Part shown: positions 1 to 8,730 of the stretch, piece after piece
Layout of the letters: every line of letters starts with the position of its first letter
Position numbering within the stretch: the stretch's first letter is position 1
Assembly: GCF_000178955.2 (NCBI RefSeq)
Contig: NC_016631.1
Coordinates: 5,270,001-5,334,000, forward strand
Source of the DNA: Granulicella mallensis MP5ACTX8
GTDB taxonomy: Bacteria > Acidobacteriota > Terriglobia > Terriglobales > Acidobacteriaceae
Direction of reading: 5' to 3'
DNA length: 64,000 nt
The notes under the pieces: model-generated
The model's input: the letters and a program-made list of their open reading frames with translations, nothing else
Database searches by the model: none
What the model was told of the DNA's origin: nothing
Position numbers and translations under genes: made by a program

Positions 1-14
1 CTCGTTGGGCCGAT

Positions 15-104
15 AGAACGCCCTTCCAGGGCTCACCTTCTTTTCGCTGCGGACCCAGGGTTTCACCCTGGGCTGTGATGATGTCGCCCCTTCGGGGCTT
101 AGTT
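15..104. repeat. Dispersed palindromic repeat, copy at left edge
   Basis: This stretch resembles the right arm of the longer inverted repeat at 6281-6472. Both contain CGCCCTTYCAGGGCTC-like and CCCAGGGTTTCACCCTGGGC palindromes followed by CCCCTTCGGGGCTT. It lies directly downstream of the GH28-like gene, which is on the minus strand, so its hairpins could also help end that transcript. Only one arm is visible because the window begins here. Confidence 0.6.
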
Positions 105-109
105 CGATA

Positions 110-1783
110 TCAGAGCGTCTGGCTCTCCACGTTCGCGAGGGTCGTATCTTTCGCCGCGCGGCTCCAGAGAATGCGTAGATCCGTAACTTTGCGCAGGTTA
201 AAGTTCGCAGCACCCGGCGCAGTAACCGCAAAGAAGTCCGCACGATGCACGTCTTCCAGCCAGAAGGCCGGACGCGGATCGGGATTCTGAGGAGCGACTT
301 CGACATGCGACATCTCAAGATTTTTGAGGTGGCGGATGAAGAAGCCATTCGACGGCGTAGGTCCGAAGCGCAGCAACTCAGGGTAGGCATCTTCAATCTC
401 AGGAACCTGCAGGCCGTGCCAGTCAGGCATAGGCTTGGAAGTATCGCCCCAACCCGTAAGCGCGTCGGTGGGCAGGCCCTTGTGACCGAAGTAACAGTTC
501 GAGAGCTTCACATCTTCAATGAGATTTTCGGGAATACCGGAGAGAATCGACGCCGTGGACGCCAGCGAGTTATGCGAGACGAGATTGGAGATCGCTACGC
601 GCCGCAGCGTGCCAGGACGCATCGTATCCTTCGGCCCGCGATTGCGGCGGTTGAGGCGAAGGAAGAGCGGCGCATCGACCGTATCGCGCAGCGTGATATT
701 CGAGATCGCAATGTCTTCGAGCAGCGCACCGTCAGAGGTCTCCAACGAAATGCCCTTGGAGCCTTCGCAGACGCAGTTCGAAATGGTGATATTGCGGAAG
801 CCGCCGTTGGACTCCGTACCGCACTTGATGCGGCCGTTGCGCGAGACCTTCATCTCCGCCGCAAACTTCTTCCACGTACCGGCGACGACAGAGCCGAGTT
901 CGTACGTCCCGCTGACAAAACAGTTCGCGATGGTCACGTTGTCCGTAGAGCGGGCGTAGCCGAGCGCGTAGCTGGACTTCGGACAGATCGCGTCGTCCCA
1001 CGGCGAGTTGACCGTGCAGTTGCTGACTCGCACATTCCTGCAGCAGTCGATGTCGAAGCCGTCGCGATCGGTATCGATCAGCAGGTTGTCGAGCGTGAGG
1101 TTATCGACACCCGTAGCGAGCAGAGCGAAGTGGCCACCCTTGAGGACCGAGAAATCGCGCAGGAGAACGTTGTGGCAGTTCTTGAGCGCGATCGCCTTGT
1201 TGCCGACACCAGCCTGTTCAGCGTCGAAGAGAAGGCCACGGCCACGCGGCGAGTTCTGGTCGAGCTGGGCCTGGCGTGAGCGCGTGCCGCAAGAGAGACC
1301 AGAGCCGTGAATCAACCCTGGGCCCAGGATGGAGAAGTTGTCAATGTTCTCGCCGTAGAAGAGCGAGTTGCGCCAATGGTTGTGGCCATAGTCCTGGAAG
1401 TCCTCCCAGGGCTTGTTGGGCTCGGCAGGATCATAGGTGCCGCCGTTATAGCCGGTGGTCTCGCCGGGCTTGGGAGAATCGGCGGCGAGGATAGTGCAGC
1501 CGCGCGAGAGATACAGGTCGACCCTGCTACGCAGATGGATCGTGAAGCACATGTAAGTTCCTGCGGGAAAGAGCAGCGTGCCTCCACCGGCCGCGGCCAC
1601 GGCTTCAATGGCCTTGTTGATCGCCGGGGTGTCGACGGTCTTGCCGTCGCCCGTCGCGCCATAGGTGCGAACGTTGAAGACCGCCTCTGCAGCAGCAGGT
1701 GCGGGCGATTCGGCCAAAGCGATATGGCCGATGGTGGAGGCGAGGGCGAGCGGCGAGAGCTTGAGTAAATCGCGACGATCCAT
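110..1783 (-). CDS. Exported GH28-like glycoside hydrolase (atypical polygalacturonase family)
   Basis: Probable secreted right-handed beta-helix enzyme of the GH28 (polygalacturonase/rhamnogalacturonase) superfamily, acting on pectic polysaccharide outside the cytoplasm. The N-terminus carries the twin-arginine-like motif MDRRDLLKLS and a hydrophobic stretch, and the mature part opens with the pectate-lyase-like FNVRTYGATGDGKTVDTPAI. Repeated short beta-helix rungs follow. The acid residues DGFDID and WDDAI sit where GH28 has NTDGID and GDDA, but the usual GHG motif is not evident and RIKCGTES replaces RIK. It is therefore a divergent member whose linkage specificity cannot be called. I chose the ATG at 1783 rather than an upstream start because the Tat-like motif begins exactly there. 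A second, canonical GH28 is at 26229-27491. Confidence 0.82.
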   Translation of the reverse strand: MDRRDLLKLSPLALASTIGHIALAESPAPAAAEAVFNVRTYGATGDGKTVDTPAINKAIEAVAAAGGGTLLFPAGTYMCFTIHLRSRVDLYLSRGCTILAADSPKPGETTGYNGGTYDPAEPNKPWEDFQDYGHNHWRNSLFYGENIDNFSILGPGLIHGSGLSCGTRSRQAQLDQNSPRGRGLLFDAEQAGVGNKAIALKNCHNVLLRDFSVLKGGHFALLATGVDNLTLDNLLIDTDRDGFDIDCCRNVRVSNCTVNSPWDDAICPKSSYALGYARSTDNVTIANCFVSGTYELGSVVAGTWKKFAAEMKVSRNGRIKCGTESNGGFRNITISNCVCEGSKGISLETSDGALLEDIAISNITLRDTVDAPLFLRLNRRNRGPKDTMRPGTLRRVAISNLVSHNSLASTASILSGIPENLIEDVKLSNCYFGHKGLPTDALTGWGDTSKPMPDWHGLQVPEIEDAYPELLRFGPTPSNGFFIRHLKNLEMSHVEVAPQNPDPRPAFWLEDVHRADFFAVTAPGAANFNLRKVTDLRILWSRAAKDTTLANVESQTL

Positions 1784-2158
1784 GATGCAGAGAATGGTAC
1801 CGCATTCGAGACACAATCTGTCAGACAGCATGTGTGTGGGGTAATTTGAGCTCAGAGAGTATCTGTGATCGCGAACGCATGGCAGAGGACATGATCATGC
1901 GTGAAATGGGCGGCTAACACGACATCGGCAGCATTGCCTGCCCCGTGCAGCTCGACCACAAGAGGGCATCCTGGGACTCGCCAGAAAAAACTGTTTCAGC
2001 GCGTACAAGATGACACGCTCCAGGTAGATGCTCGAACTCCGCATTGCACAACACAAGACAACACGATTGAGATAATCCGGTGACAAAGGAATGACAGATA
2101 GGGAGACACGAGAACGGTAAGCTAAGCGGTGTCGAAAATGTTGTTCCCTGGAGATACG
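1784..2158. other. Intergenic region between divergent genes
   Basis: About 375 bases between the minus-strand GH28-like gene and the plus-strand dioxygenase gene. It must hold promoters for both. I see no clear -35/-10 pair, operator palindrome or RNA structure, and the short open frames here look like chance. Confidence 0.4.
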
Positions 2159-3109
2159 ATGAAATCATTTCGCACGCTCTTCGCCAGAGATCTGGATTCC
2201 ATCTCTCTCAAGAGTGAAATGGAGACTTACGGATATGTCTTCATCCGAGACCTGATACCGAAAGGTGAGCTGGAGCTTCTACTCAGCGATATGATCAGCA
2301 TTGCATCGGACGAGGGCTGGATGATCGAGGGGTCCGCTCCATCGGAGCGCATCGCGAATCCCGCCATGGCGTGCTACGATCCGGAGCCGAAATATAAGCA
2401 GGCCGCAAATCGCGCGTTCAGCCTGGAGCGGCTCCACGCGTTGATGCATCATCCGGTATTGACCGATGTGATGAAGCGGCTTGTAGGGCCGCGCCTTTTG
2501 GTTCATCCCAAGCCGATTGCACGGATGATTTTCCCCAACTACGCAGGTGCCCTTTTGCAGGCGCATCAGGACCACTCGGGAATTGCAGGAAGCTCCGAAA
2601 GCTACACAGTGTGGACGCCGATGCACGATTGCCTGCAGGGACAGGGAACGCTCGAGATCATGGAAGGTTCGCACCTTTTTGGGCTTCAACACACCGAGGG
2701 ATACATCAACCGGGAAACAGCCCAGGGAGACGATTGGGTAGGGGGGCAGATCAATGCAGGAGATGTAGCGATCTTTCACAGCTTGACGGTGCATAGCTCC
2801 ACGCTGAGTACCTCCAACCAGCTCCGTTTTTCGGTGGATTGCCGATTTCAAAGCTATGACGAAGCTGTCTCACCGCTCGAGATCGTGTTTCGCAACCAGG
2901 CTAAAGGCGGACGAAACTGGGAATCCACCTATGCGGACTGGAAGCGTGACGATTTGAGATATTATTGGCGCGATTTGCCTTTGCGTCTAAAGCCTTCGGT
3001 GGCCGAGCTAACCGCACAGGCCGAGAAGGCTGACAGTCCTGAAAAGCGACTCCGCTACACGACGTTGGTGGAAATGATTGAGCGAGAGATTCCCATGCTG
3101 GTGCACTGA
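2159..3109 (+). CDS. Phytanoyl-CoA dioxygenase (PhyH) family protein
   Basis: Predicted cytoplasmic Fe(II)/2-oxoglutarate-dependent oxygenase of the PhyH family; substrate unknown. The double-stranded beta-helix metal site is visible: His-x-Asp in LLQAHQDHSG and the distal His in HSLTVHSS, followed by an Arg (NQLRFSVDCRF) in the position that usually binds 2-oxoglutarate. WTPMHDC and GTLEIMEGSH between them are also typical. The start was placed at the ATG at 2159, which has GGAG five bases upstream; a GTG at 2129 would add ten residues without such a site. It stands alone, with no partner gene in the same direction, so the pathway cannot be inferred from context. Confidence 0.8.
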   Translation: MKSFRTLFARDLDSISLKSEMETYGYVFIRDLIPKGELELLLSDMISIASDEGWMIEGSAPSERIANPAMACYDPEPKYKQAANRAFSLERLHALMHHPVLTDVMKRLVGPRLLVHPKPIARMIFPNYAGALLQAHQDHSGIAGSSESYTVWTPMHDCLQGQGTLEIMEGSHLFGLQHTEGYINRETAQGDDWVGGQINAGDVAIFHSLTVHSSTLSTSNQLRFSVDCRFQSYDEAVSPLEIVFRNQAKGGRNWESTYADWKRDDLRYYWRDLPLRLKPSVAELTAQAEKADSPEKRLRYTTLVEMIEREIPMLVH

Positions 3110-3472
3110 GCGGACCTGGACGAGTGGGAAGTCCGGAAAATCGCCATAACATACAAATACACTCATTCTCAATTGGCGTGACAGGACAACACACTGATTG
3201 AGGTGCGAAACCGGAATCTATTTCGGGTTCCGTAACGGGTCGTCGGCCCGACCGTAGAAGTTAAGCGCGGGATCCGCCACACGCCCCTTTGGTTTCATAG
3301 CCCGAAGGGCGGAGCAGATGATCGTTCGGCGTCGAACTACCAATAAGTACTGTTGCAGAAGAGATTTCCTCTCAAAGACTCTGATGCAAATCAATTACAC
3401 AATCGCATGCAAACGCCTATAGCGGCAAAGCCGCCCCCAGGGGAGCGGCCTCGTGAACGTCGATGTTGTTAC
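3110..3472. other. Intergenic region, no gene recognised
   Basis: About 360 bases between convergent genes. A small GCGGC-AAA-GCCGC hairpin at 3422-3434 lies 40 bases past the end of the minus-strand secreted-protein gene and could be a weak terminator, but it lacks a T run. Nothing else is supported. Confidence 0.4.
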
Positions 3473-3757
3473 TTAGTAGCGGCGATAGTCGTGGCGATAA
3501 CCATAGCGTCCGCGGTAGAAGTCCTCATGGCCGTGCCAGCCGTAGTAACGGGGGCCAACGTAGACGGGGTAACCGTAAGCAGGTCGCGCCACTACATAGC
3601 GCGGGCCACCGAACCGCACGCCAACGACGACACGCTGGGCCTGGGCGGCAGGAGCTGCCGCGATGAGAACCGCACCCGCCAGAGCTGTTGCGGCAAGGAC
3701 TTTGACTGCGCTCGACTTCATGGACGAAAGCTTCGAGGTAACGTTGGATAACTTCAT
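3473..3757 (-). CDS. Small secreted Tyr/Arg/Gly-rich protein
   Basis: A 94-residue exported protein of unknown function. The N-terminal half is basic then hydrophobic and ends in APAAQAQ, a convincing Sec signal peptide with an AxA cleavage site. The mature 50 residues are dominated by Tyr, Arg, Gly and Pro (for example YGYPVYVGPRYYGWHGHEDF), a composition seen in small surface proteins of many Gram-negative soil bacteria. The start is well supported by AGGAGG six to seven bases upstream of the ATG. No catalytic motif is present, so I propose only a cell-envelope or surface location. Confidence 0.78.
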   Translation of the reverse strand: MKLSNVTSKLSSMKSSAVKVLAATALAGAVLIAAAPAAQAQRVVVGVRFGGPRYVVARPAYGYPVYVGPRYYGWHGHEDFYRGRYGYRHDYRRY

Positions 3758-3903
3758 AACCTGCCTCCTGTACTGCGTTTACAACCGCCGTGCATTTAGA
3801 TAAACGCAGGTCTGTGTGCCGGGTTGCGCGCAACTTTTCGGGATGGCTGGGTTGAGCCTGCCTTTGTTTGTTTTTGTCTTTCTAGTTTTTGCTTTTCTGG
3901 TTT

Positions 3904-4068
3904 GTCATTCCGAGCGCAGCGAGTGAATCTGCTTCCTCCCGTTTTTTGTTCGTAGTGCCCAGAAGGCCTGCCAATCGTTACTGGATAGGATCGTTTGCCA
4001 CATAGCGTTTGTAGCGACACAACCGAAGAACGGGAGGAAGCAGATTCGCTCGCTGCGCTCGGAATGAC
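3904..4068. repeat. Inverted-repeat element with 40-bp arms
   Basis: The arms 3904-3943 and 4029-4068 are reverse complements over 40 bases with one mismatch, beginning GTCATTCCGAGCGCAGCGAG. The 85-base centre is not conserved with the arms. It lies downstream of two genes that both end toward it. It looks like a REP/MITE-type dispersed repeat rather than a simple terminator. Confidence 0.75.
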
Positions 4069-4112
4069 AGACAAGAAATGCAAAGGCAAAGACAGTACCG
4101 TTGCCGGCTCGA

Positions 4113-6167
4113 CTAACGGCTGAAGTTATAGCGCAACCCAGCCTGCACCAATCGCGGAGCAGCCAACGTCAGGATCGGTGTACGGCCCGCGTCAATGCTG
4201 CGGTTCAAAAGATTCTGCGCGCCCGCAAAGATCGACAGACCATGCGAAAGCGAGCGGTCTGCAGAGAGATCGAAACGAGCCTCGGGATGCAGCAGAAACT
4301 GGTTCTCCGCGTCGTCGAACTCCTGCCCCGTATAGCTGGCGATGAGGTGGAAATTAGCTATGTGAGGCACGGCATAGTTCGCAGTTGCGGTAACGGATTC
4401 GCGTGGGACCTCCGGAATCCATTTGCCGGTGAGGTTGTTCTGTTCAGGGCTGTTGGAATTGAAAGCAGTCACCGTCGCGACTGCGAGCTGATAACCGAAG
4501 GTAGCGTCAAAGCCATGCCAGTGCTCAGACTGCGCTTCAAGCATCAGGCCACGGCTGCGAATCTGGCCGAGGTTCTGGCGCTGCAGGGTCTGTGTCGTTG
4601 CGGTCTGGCTCAGTTGAACCGCCGAGATCGGCCGATTGACCTCGGTCCAGAAGTACGTGGAGCGCAGGGTCCCGAGGTGTCCCAGCGTGAGATTACCGCC
4701 GAACTCAAAACCGGTAGCCCGCTCGGCAAGCAGTGACGAGTTCGCCAGGGTTGTCTGCTGACCGACCTGGCTGGTGCGATAGAGCTCGTTCAGAGTCGGC
4801 CCACGAAACGCGCGGAAGGCCGTCGCCGTCAACGCGATGCCATGCGGAAGCTGCCGCACCAGCCCGAGGCGCGGGCTCGCGACCAGCTCGTCGATCTCCG
4901 GCAGCGGTGTGGTCACCGGAGAGTTTGAGACTCTCTGCTGTGCGTCGAAGGTACGAAACGAGTCGACGCGCACCGAACCGGAGAGCGACCAGTTGCGAGG
5001 CTGCCAGACAGCATCCACATAACCGCCCGTCTCGCGCTGGCGAGCGCTGGTGCTGGTGGTGGTCGTAGGAAGGGAGTTTACTACGCCGGTTTCGTCGTCG
5101 GTTCCTCGAATGTCGCGCAGGTCGAGCCCCAGCGCCGCTGTCACTGCACGCGGCAACGCTCGCGAGCCCTGCAAGGCAAAGCCAAACTCGTCGGTAGGAA
5201 CCCGCTGCAGCTTAGTGAGCTTCTCAGAGTTGCGATCAGCGGCAACGGAGGAGAAGCCCTGGCGATAGCCCTCGCGCGAACCGTACAGGCGCAATACGCC
5301 ATGCCCCAGGCTGGAGTCGGCATCGGCACCGCCGACATAGCGCCACAGGCGAGCGGCATTGGTCTGCAGGGGTGTTCCGTTGATACGCGCTTCGTTCATC
5401 ACGTTCCCGCGCAGAAAGGCGCTGACACCATGCAACTCAGCAGGAGTTCGCAGTTCCAGACGGCCACTCTCGCTGATGACATTCGTAGGGGTATCGACAG
5501 AGCCGCGTAGCGCAGGAGCGGTCGTAATGTAGCCGCCGTTATCGACCATGCTAAAGGCGGCCAGTGTGTCGAGGAAGTGCGTCGCGCTGGTAAGCAGCGC
5601 GTCTCCTACTCCTGTGTTCTCAGTCGCGCCCGAAGCGTCTGCTGAGAAGTTGAAAACATGTCCCGGGAGCGGCTCCACAGGAACAACATCGATCACGCCG
5701 CCGATGGCGCTTGAGCCATACAGATCCGCAGAGCCTCCCCGCAACAACTGCACCTGCTGGATAGCCAGGACCGGAGTCTCGTTCCAATGCACCCAGCCAC
5801 CGAAGGGATCAGTGAGGGGAGTCTGGTCGCTGACGACCAGCGTGCGACTTGCGCCTGTGCTTCCAAGCCCTCTCAAGCTGAGTCCCTGCGAAGTAGGATT
5901 TGCAGTCCACGAACTTGTGCGGCGAAAGAGTTGGAAGCCTGCGACCGAATGCAGACTGTCATCGAGCGCGAGACCAGGAGCCTGTTCGAGCTGCTGCTGC
6001 GAGAGTAGCGCCGTACTGGTGGCGGAGTCGTTGATGCCCTCAAGCCCACGATCGGCGGTGACCGTGATCGACTGCGTGACCGGAGGTATTGTCTGAGGTG
6101 TGGTCGATTGCTGGGCTCCCGCATGGAGAGCGGTAAGGATAGACACAGCAACCAGTAGACGACGCAT
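4113..6167 (-). CDS. TonB-dependent outer-membrane receptor
   Basis: Outer-membrane gated channel for a siderophore, cobalamin or oligosaccharide-type ligand; the ligand cannot be identified. After the signal peptide (MRRLLVAVSILTALHAGAQ), a plug domain is visible with SITVTADRG, LSLRGLGSTGASRTLVVSDQ and QVQLLRGGSADLYGSSAIGG, all typical of the TonB plug. A long beta-barrel follows, ending in an aromatic residue (LRYNFSR). At 684 residues it is of usual length for a receptor without extra signalling domains. Start chosen at the ATG at 6167, with GGAG about nine bases upstream; two in-frame ATGs lie slightly further upstream. No riboswitch or transporter gene is adjacent. Confidence 0.9.
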   Translation of the reverse strand: MRRLLVAVSILTALHAGAQQSTTPQTIPPVTQSITVTADRGLEGINDSATSTALLSQQQLEQAPGLALDDSLHSVAGFQLFRRTSSWTANPTSQGLSLRGLGSTGASRTLVVSDQTPLTDPFGGWVHWNETPVLAIQQVQLLRGGSADLYGSSAIGGVIDVVPVEPLPGHVFNFSADASGATENTGVGDALLTSATHFLDTLAAFSMVDNGGYITTAPALRGSVDTPTNVISESGRLELRTPAELHGVSAFLRGNVMNEARINGTPLQTNAARLWRYVGGADADSSLGHGVLRLYGSREGYRQGFSSVAADRNSEKLTKLQRVPTDEFGFALQGSRALPRAVTAALGLDLRDIRGTDDETGVVNSLPTTTTSTSARQRETGGYVDAVWQPRNWSLSGSVRVDSFRTFDAQQRVSNSPVTTPLPEIDELVASPRLGLVRQLPHGIALTATAFRAFRGPTLNELYRTSQVGQQTTLANSSLLAERATGFEFGGNLTLGHLGTLRSTYFWTEVNRPISAVQLSQTATTQTLQRQNLGQIRSRGLMLEAQSEHWHGFDATFGYQLAVATVTAFNSNSPEQNNLTGKWIPEVPRESVTATANYAVPHIANFHLIASYTGQEFDDAENQFLLHPEARFDLSADRSLSHGLSIFAGAQNLLNRSIDAGRTPILTLAAPRLVQAGLRYNFSR

Positions 6168-6280
6168 ATTTACAGGCTCCATCACAAATCCACTTTGTTT
6201 GATTCACCACAATTTTGTCATCCTGCGTAGCCTGACTCACGATGTAAGTAGGGACACGAGTGACGGCTAGGACACAGGCC

Positions 6281-6472
6281 CAAGCCCCGAAGGGCCGTCC
6301 CATCACAGCCCAGGGTGAAACCCTGGGTTAGAGACCGGTAGAGATGCAAAGCCCTGAAAGGGCGATCTATCGGTGGCTGCACGATGGATCGCCCTTTCAG
6401 GGCTCCGCATTCTTTTCTTCCCATAACCCAGGGTTTCACCCTGGGCTATGATGGAGCGCCCCTTCGGGGCTT
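6281..6472. repeat. Long imperfect inverted repeat (same family as 15-104)
   Basis: From CAAGCCCCGAAGGG on the left to CCTTCGGGGCTTG on the right, the two halves are imperfect reverse complements over about 85 bases each. They share the internal palindromes CCCAGGGTGAAACCCTGGG and AGCCCTGAAAGGGCGAT. It fills most of the gap between gatA and the TonB receptor gene, and a single arm recurs at the start of the window. It is a dispersed palindromic element of the REP/MITE type. Confidence 0.8.
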
Positions 6473-6531
6473 GGATCCGTGCCGAATCAATACCCCTTCG
6501 ACTCCACGGCTCTATCGAGGGTGCTTACGCC

Positions 6532-7986
6532 CTACCGTCCCGACTGCGCCGCTTCCACGGCAGCGCCGACGCGCAGCATGGTTCCCTCATCGAAGTGACG
6601 GCCAAGGATCTGCACACCGATCGGCAGTCCAGCCTGTGTCGTCCCACACGGCACACTCATACCGCAGATCCCCGCCAGCGATGCCGCCACCGAGTAGATG
6701 TCCTCGAGGTACATCTGGATCGGATCGTCGGTCTTCTCACCTAGCTTGAATGCGGGGGTCGGCGTTACCGGGCAGACAATGGCATCGACCTGCGTGAAAG
6801 CGCTGAGGAAGTCACGCGTCAGCAAGGTGCGTACCTGCTGCGCCTTGCGATAGTAGGCATCGTAGTAGCCCGCCGAGAGTGCATAGGTGCCAAGCAGAAT
6901 GCGCCGTTTGACCTCGGCGCCGAAGCCCTCATCGCGCGACTTGCGGAACATCGCGGCGAGCGTATTGGCATCCTCCGCACGCAGACCGTAGCGAACGCCG
7001 TCGAAGCGCGACAGGTTGGAGCTGGCCTCCGCCGTCGCAATCACGTAGTAGGTCGGCACGGCATAGCGCGTGTGCGGCAGCGAGACCTTGTGGATGCTGC
7101 AACCGGCAGCGCGCAGATCGTCGAGAGACTTCTCGATGGCGGCACGAATCTCCGGATCGAGACCCTCGCCAAAGTACTCCTCGGGTACACCGATGCGCAG
7201 ACCCGCGACCGGCTTAGCAGCCTCGGCGGTATAGTTCGCGACAGGCTGGGGGGAGGACGTAGCATCCAGCGGATCGGGGCCTGCCAGTACATCAAGCATC
7301 GTCGCAGCGTCCGCAACGGAGCGCGTGAAGGGGCCGACGCGATCGAGCGAGGAGGCAAAAGCAATAAGGCCGTAGCGCGAGACGCGGCCATACGTCGGCA
7401 GCACGCCAACGACACCGCAGAAGGCCGCCGGCTGACGAATGGAGCCGCCCGTATCCGTCCCCAGAGAAGCGACACACAGACCTGCGGCAACCGCTGCCGC
7501 AGAGCCGCCCGACGATCCGCCGGGAACGCGGTCGAGAGCGCGCGGATTGTGAACCGGCCCATAGGCCGAGTTCTCGTTCGATGAGCCCATCGCGAACTCG
7601 TCGCAGTTCAGCTTGCCAAGCAGCACAGCGCCCGCCGCTTCAAGCTTGGCGACGCAGGTGGCGTCGTAGGGGGGATGATAGCCCTTCAGGATGAGTGACC
7701 CGGCTGTCGCCGGAGCGCCGCGCATCGTCAGCACATCCTTGATGCCGATGGGAACACCGGCCAGAGGGCCAAGAGCCGTCCCGGCCTTCGCCGCGGCGTC
7801 TACGCGCTCGGCCTGGGCCATCGCCCGTTCGCGGCTCAGCGCGAGATAGCTGTTGATCGCTGGGTCGACGGTGGCGATACGCTCATAGTGCTCGGCGGCC
7901 AGCGATGCGGCGGAGACGCGGCCCTCGACGACAGCCGTGCGGGCCGCGGAGAGCGAAAGGGTTTCGAGTTGCAGTATTTCAGCCAT
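6532..7986 (-). CDS. gatA: Asp-tRNA(Asn)/Glu-tRNA(Gln) amidotransferase subunit A
   Basis: Amidase subunit of GatCAB, which releases ammonia from glutamine and amidates mischarged Glu-tRNA(Gln) or Asp-tRNA(Asn). The amidase-signature triad is in place: Lys83 (GIKDVL), Ser158 (VPGGSSGGSA) and Ser182 (GTDTGGSIRQPA), at the same spacing as characterised GatA enzymes. Full length at 484 residues. One deviation is GVVGVLPTYGRVSRYG, where most GatA proteins have a Lys before Pro (LKPTYG). It follows gatC by 70 bases at the end of a long minus-strand run. gatB is not in the window, so the operon is split. Confidence 0.95.
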   Translation of the reverse strand: MAEILQLETLSLSAARTAVVEGRVSAASLAAEHYERIATVDPAINSYLALSRERAMAQAERVDAAAKAGTALGPLAGVPIGIKDVLTMRGAPATAGSLILKGYHPPYDATCVAKLEAAGAVLLGKLNCDEFAMGSSNENSAYGPVHNPRALDRVPGGSSGGSAAAVAAGLCVASLGTDTGGSIRQPAAFCGVVGVLPTYGRVSRYGLIAFASSLDRVGPFTRSVADAATMLDVLAGPDPLDATSSPQPVANYTAEAAKPVAGLRIGVPEEYFGEGLDPEIRAAIEKSLDDLRAAGCSIHKVSLPHTRYAVPTYYVIATAEASSNLSRFDGVRYGLRAEDANTLAAMFRKSRDEGFGAEVKRRILLGTYALSAGYYDAYYRKAQQVRTLLTRDFLSAFTQVDAIVCPVTPTPAFKLGEKTDDPIQMYLEDIYSVAASLAGICGMSVPCGTTQAGLPIGVQILGRHFDEGTMLRVGAAVEAAQSGR

Positions 7987-8056
7987 GTTGTGCGTGGCTC
8001 TCCTTGGTGCTTTGGGAACTGTTGATGCGTTGGAAGCTGTCTAATTTTTACTGCAG

Positions 8057-8398
8057 TTAGCGCTCAATGACCTTCGGAACCTTGAAGAAACGGCCGTCGG
8101 TCTCAGGAGCCTCAGCCATGACGAGGGCGCGGTCGATCGAAGGCTTCACCACATCGGGCCGCAACGATTCACCGTTCATCGCCGGGAGCGCGCCGAGCAT
8201 CTCGGCCACCTGCGCCATCGGCGGAACGTCGTGGGTATCAAGCTCATTCAACTCCGCAATATGCCCAAGGATCGCGTTCAGATCGCGCGCCATGCGCGGA
8301 AGCTCCTCGGCGGTGAGTTCTAGATTGGCAAGGTCGGCGACGTGCCGCACTTCGTCCAGTGTTACTCCTGCAACCTCGGGGGTCGCTGCCTGGCTCAT
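8057..8398 (-). CDS. gatC: Asp-tRNA(Asn)/Glu-tRNA(Gln) amidotransferase subunit C
   Basis: Small belt-like subunit that wraps GatA and GatB and stabilises the GatCAB complex. The family pattern is clear: VTLDEVRHVADLANLELTAEE near the N-terminus, then LNAILGHIAELNELDT, a PMAQV-type segment and the C-terminal FFKVPKVIE. At 113 residues it is a normal length with a short N-terminal extension. Its start overlaps the stop of the upstream dciA-like gene (ATGA-type overlap), and gatA follows, which indicates translational coupling in one transcript. Confidence 0.93.
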   Translation of the reverse strand: MSQAATPEVAGVTLDEVRHVADLANLELTAEELPRMARDLNAILGHIAELNELDTHDVPPMAQVAEMLGALPAMNGESLRPDVVKPSIDRALVMAEAPETDGRFFKVPKVIER

Positions 8399-8730
8399 CG
8401 TTTACTCCTTCGGGGATTTTGGGGGTGCCGTGCGAGGCCATGGCCGCACACTTCCCTCTCTTCGAAGTGTATCCCGTTGAAGCGTACTGCGGCGATGCGG
8501 GCCAGGTCGTTGGCCAGCGCCGAGCGCATATGCAGGAACTGCTTCATCCACTCGGAGCCCGCCACCCGCACATGCAGAACGCGCTCCGCGTCGAGATGCA
8601 GGACCTCGCCATGACCGGCCAGCGCAGCACCACAGGCCACAGGCCACGCCGCGGCGAGACGGTCTTCATCCGGCAGCTCCCGCAGGCTGCGGCCCAGCGA
8701 TCCACGCAGGATATCGCGCATATTCTGCAT
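8395..8730 (-). CDS. dciA: DUF721 / DciA-like protein
   Basis: Small basic protein of the DUF721 family, which includes DciA, the ancestral bacterial loader/operator of the replicative helicase DnaB. Visible features are an N-terminal LGRSLRELPDEDRLAAAWP segment and the central core GHGEVLHLDAERVLHVRVAG plus SEWMKQFLHMRSALANDL, matching the family pattern of a Trp, then beta strands, then a helix with conserved Leu. I chose the ATG at 8730 because it overlaps the upstream stop (TGATG), a longer frame having no better signal. Family assignment is fairly firm. The helicase role is inferred from the family. Confidence 0.72.
   Translation of the reverse strand: MQNMRDILRGSLGRSLRELPDEDRLAAAWPVACGAALAGHGEVLHLDAERVLHVRVAGSEWMKQFLHMRSALANDLARIAAVRFNGIHFEEREVCGHGLARHPQNPRRSKR

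Noticed and set aside
245-1279. 344-codon plus-strand frame opposite the first GH28-like gene
   Set aside because: Antisense of a beta-helix enzyme with periodic motifs; the product is Arg/Val-rich and without a start signal.
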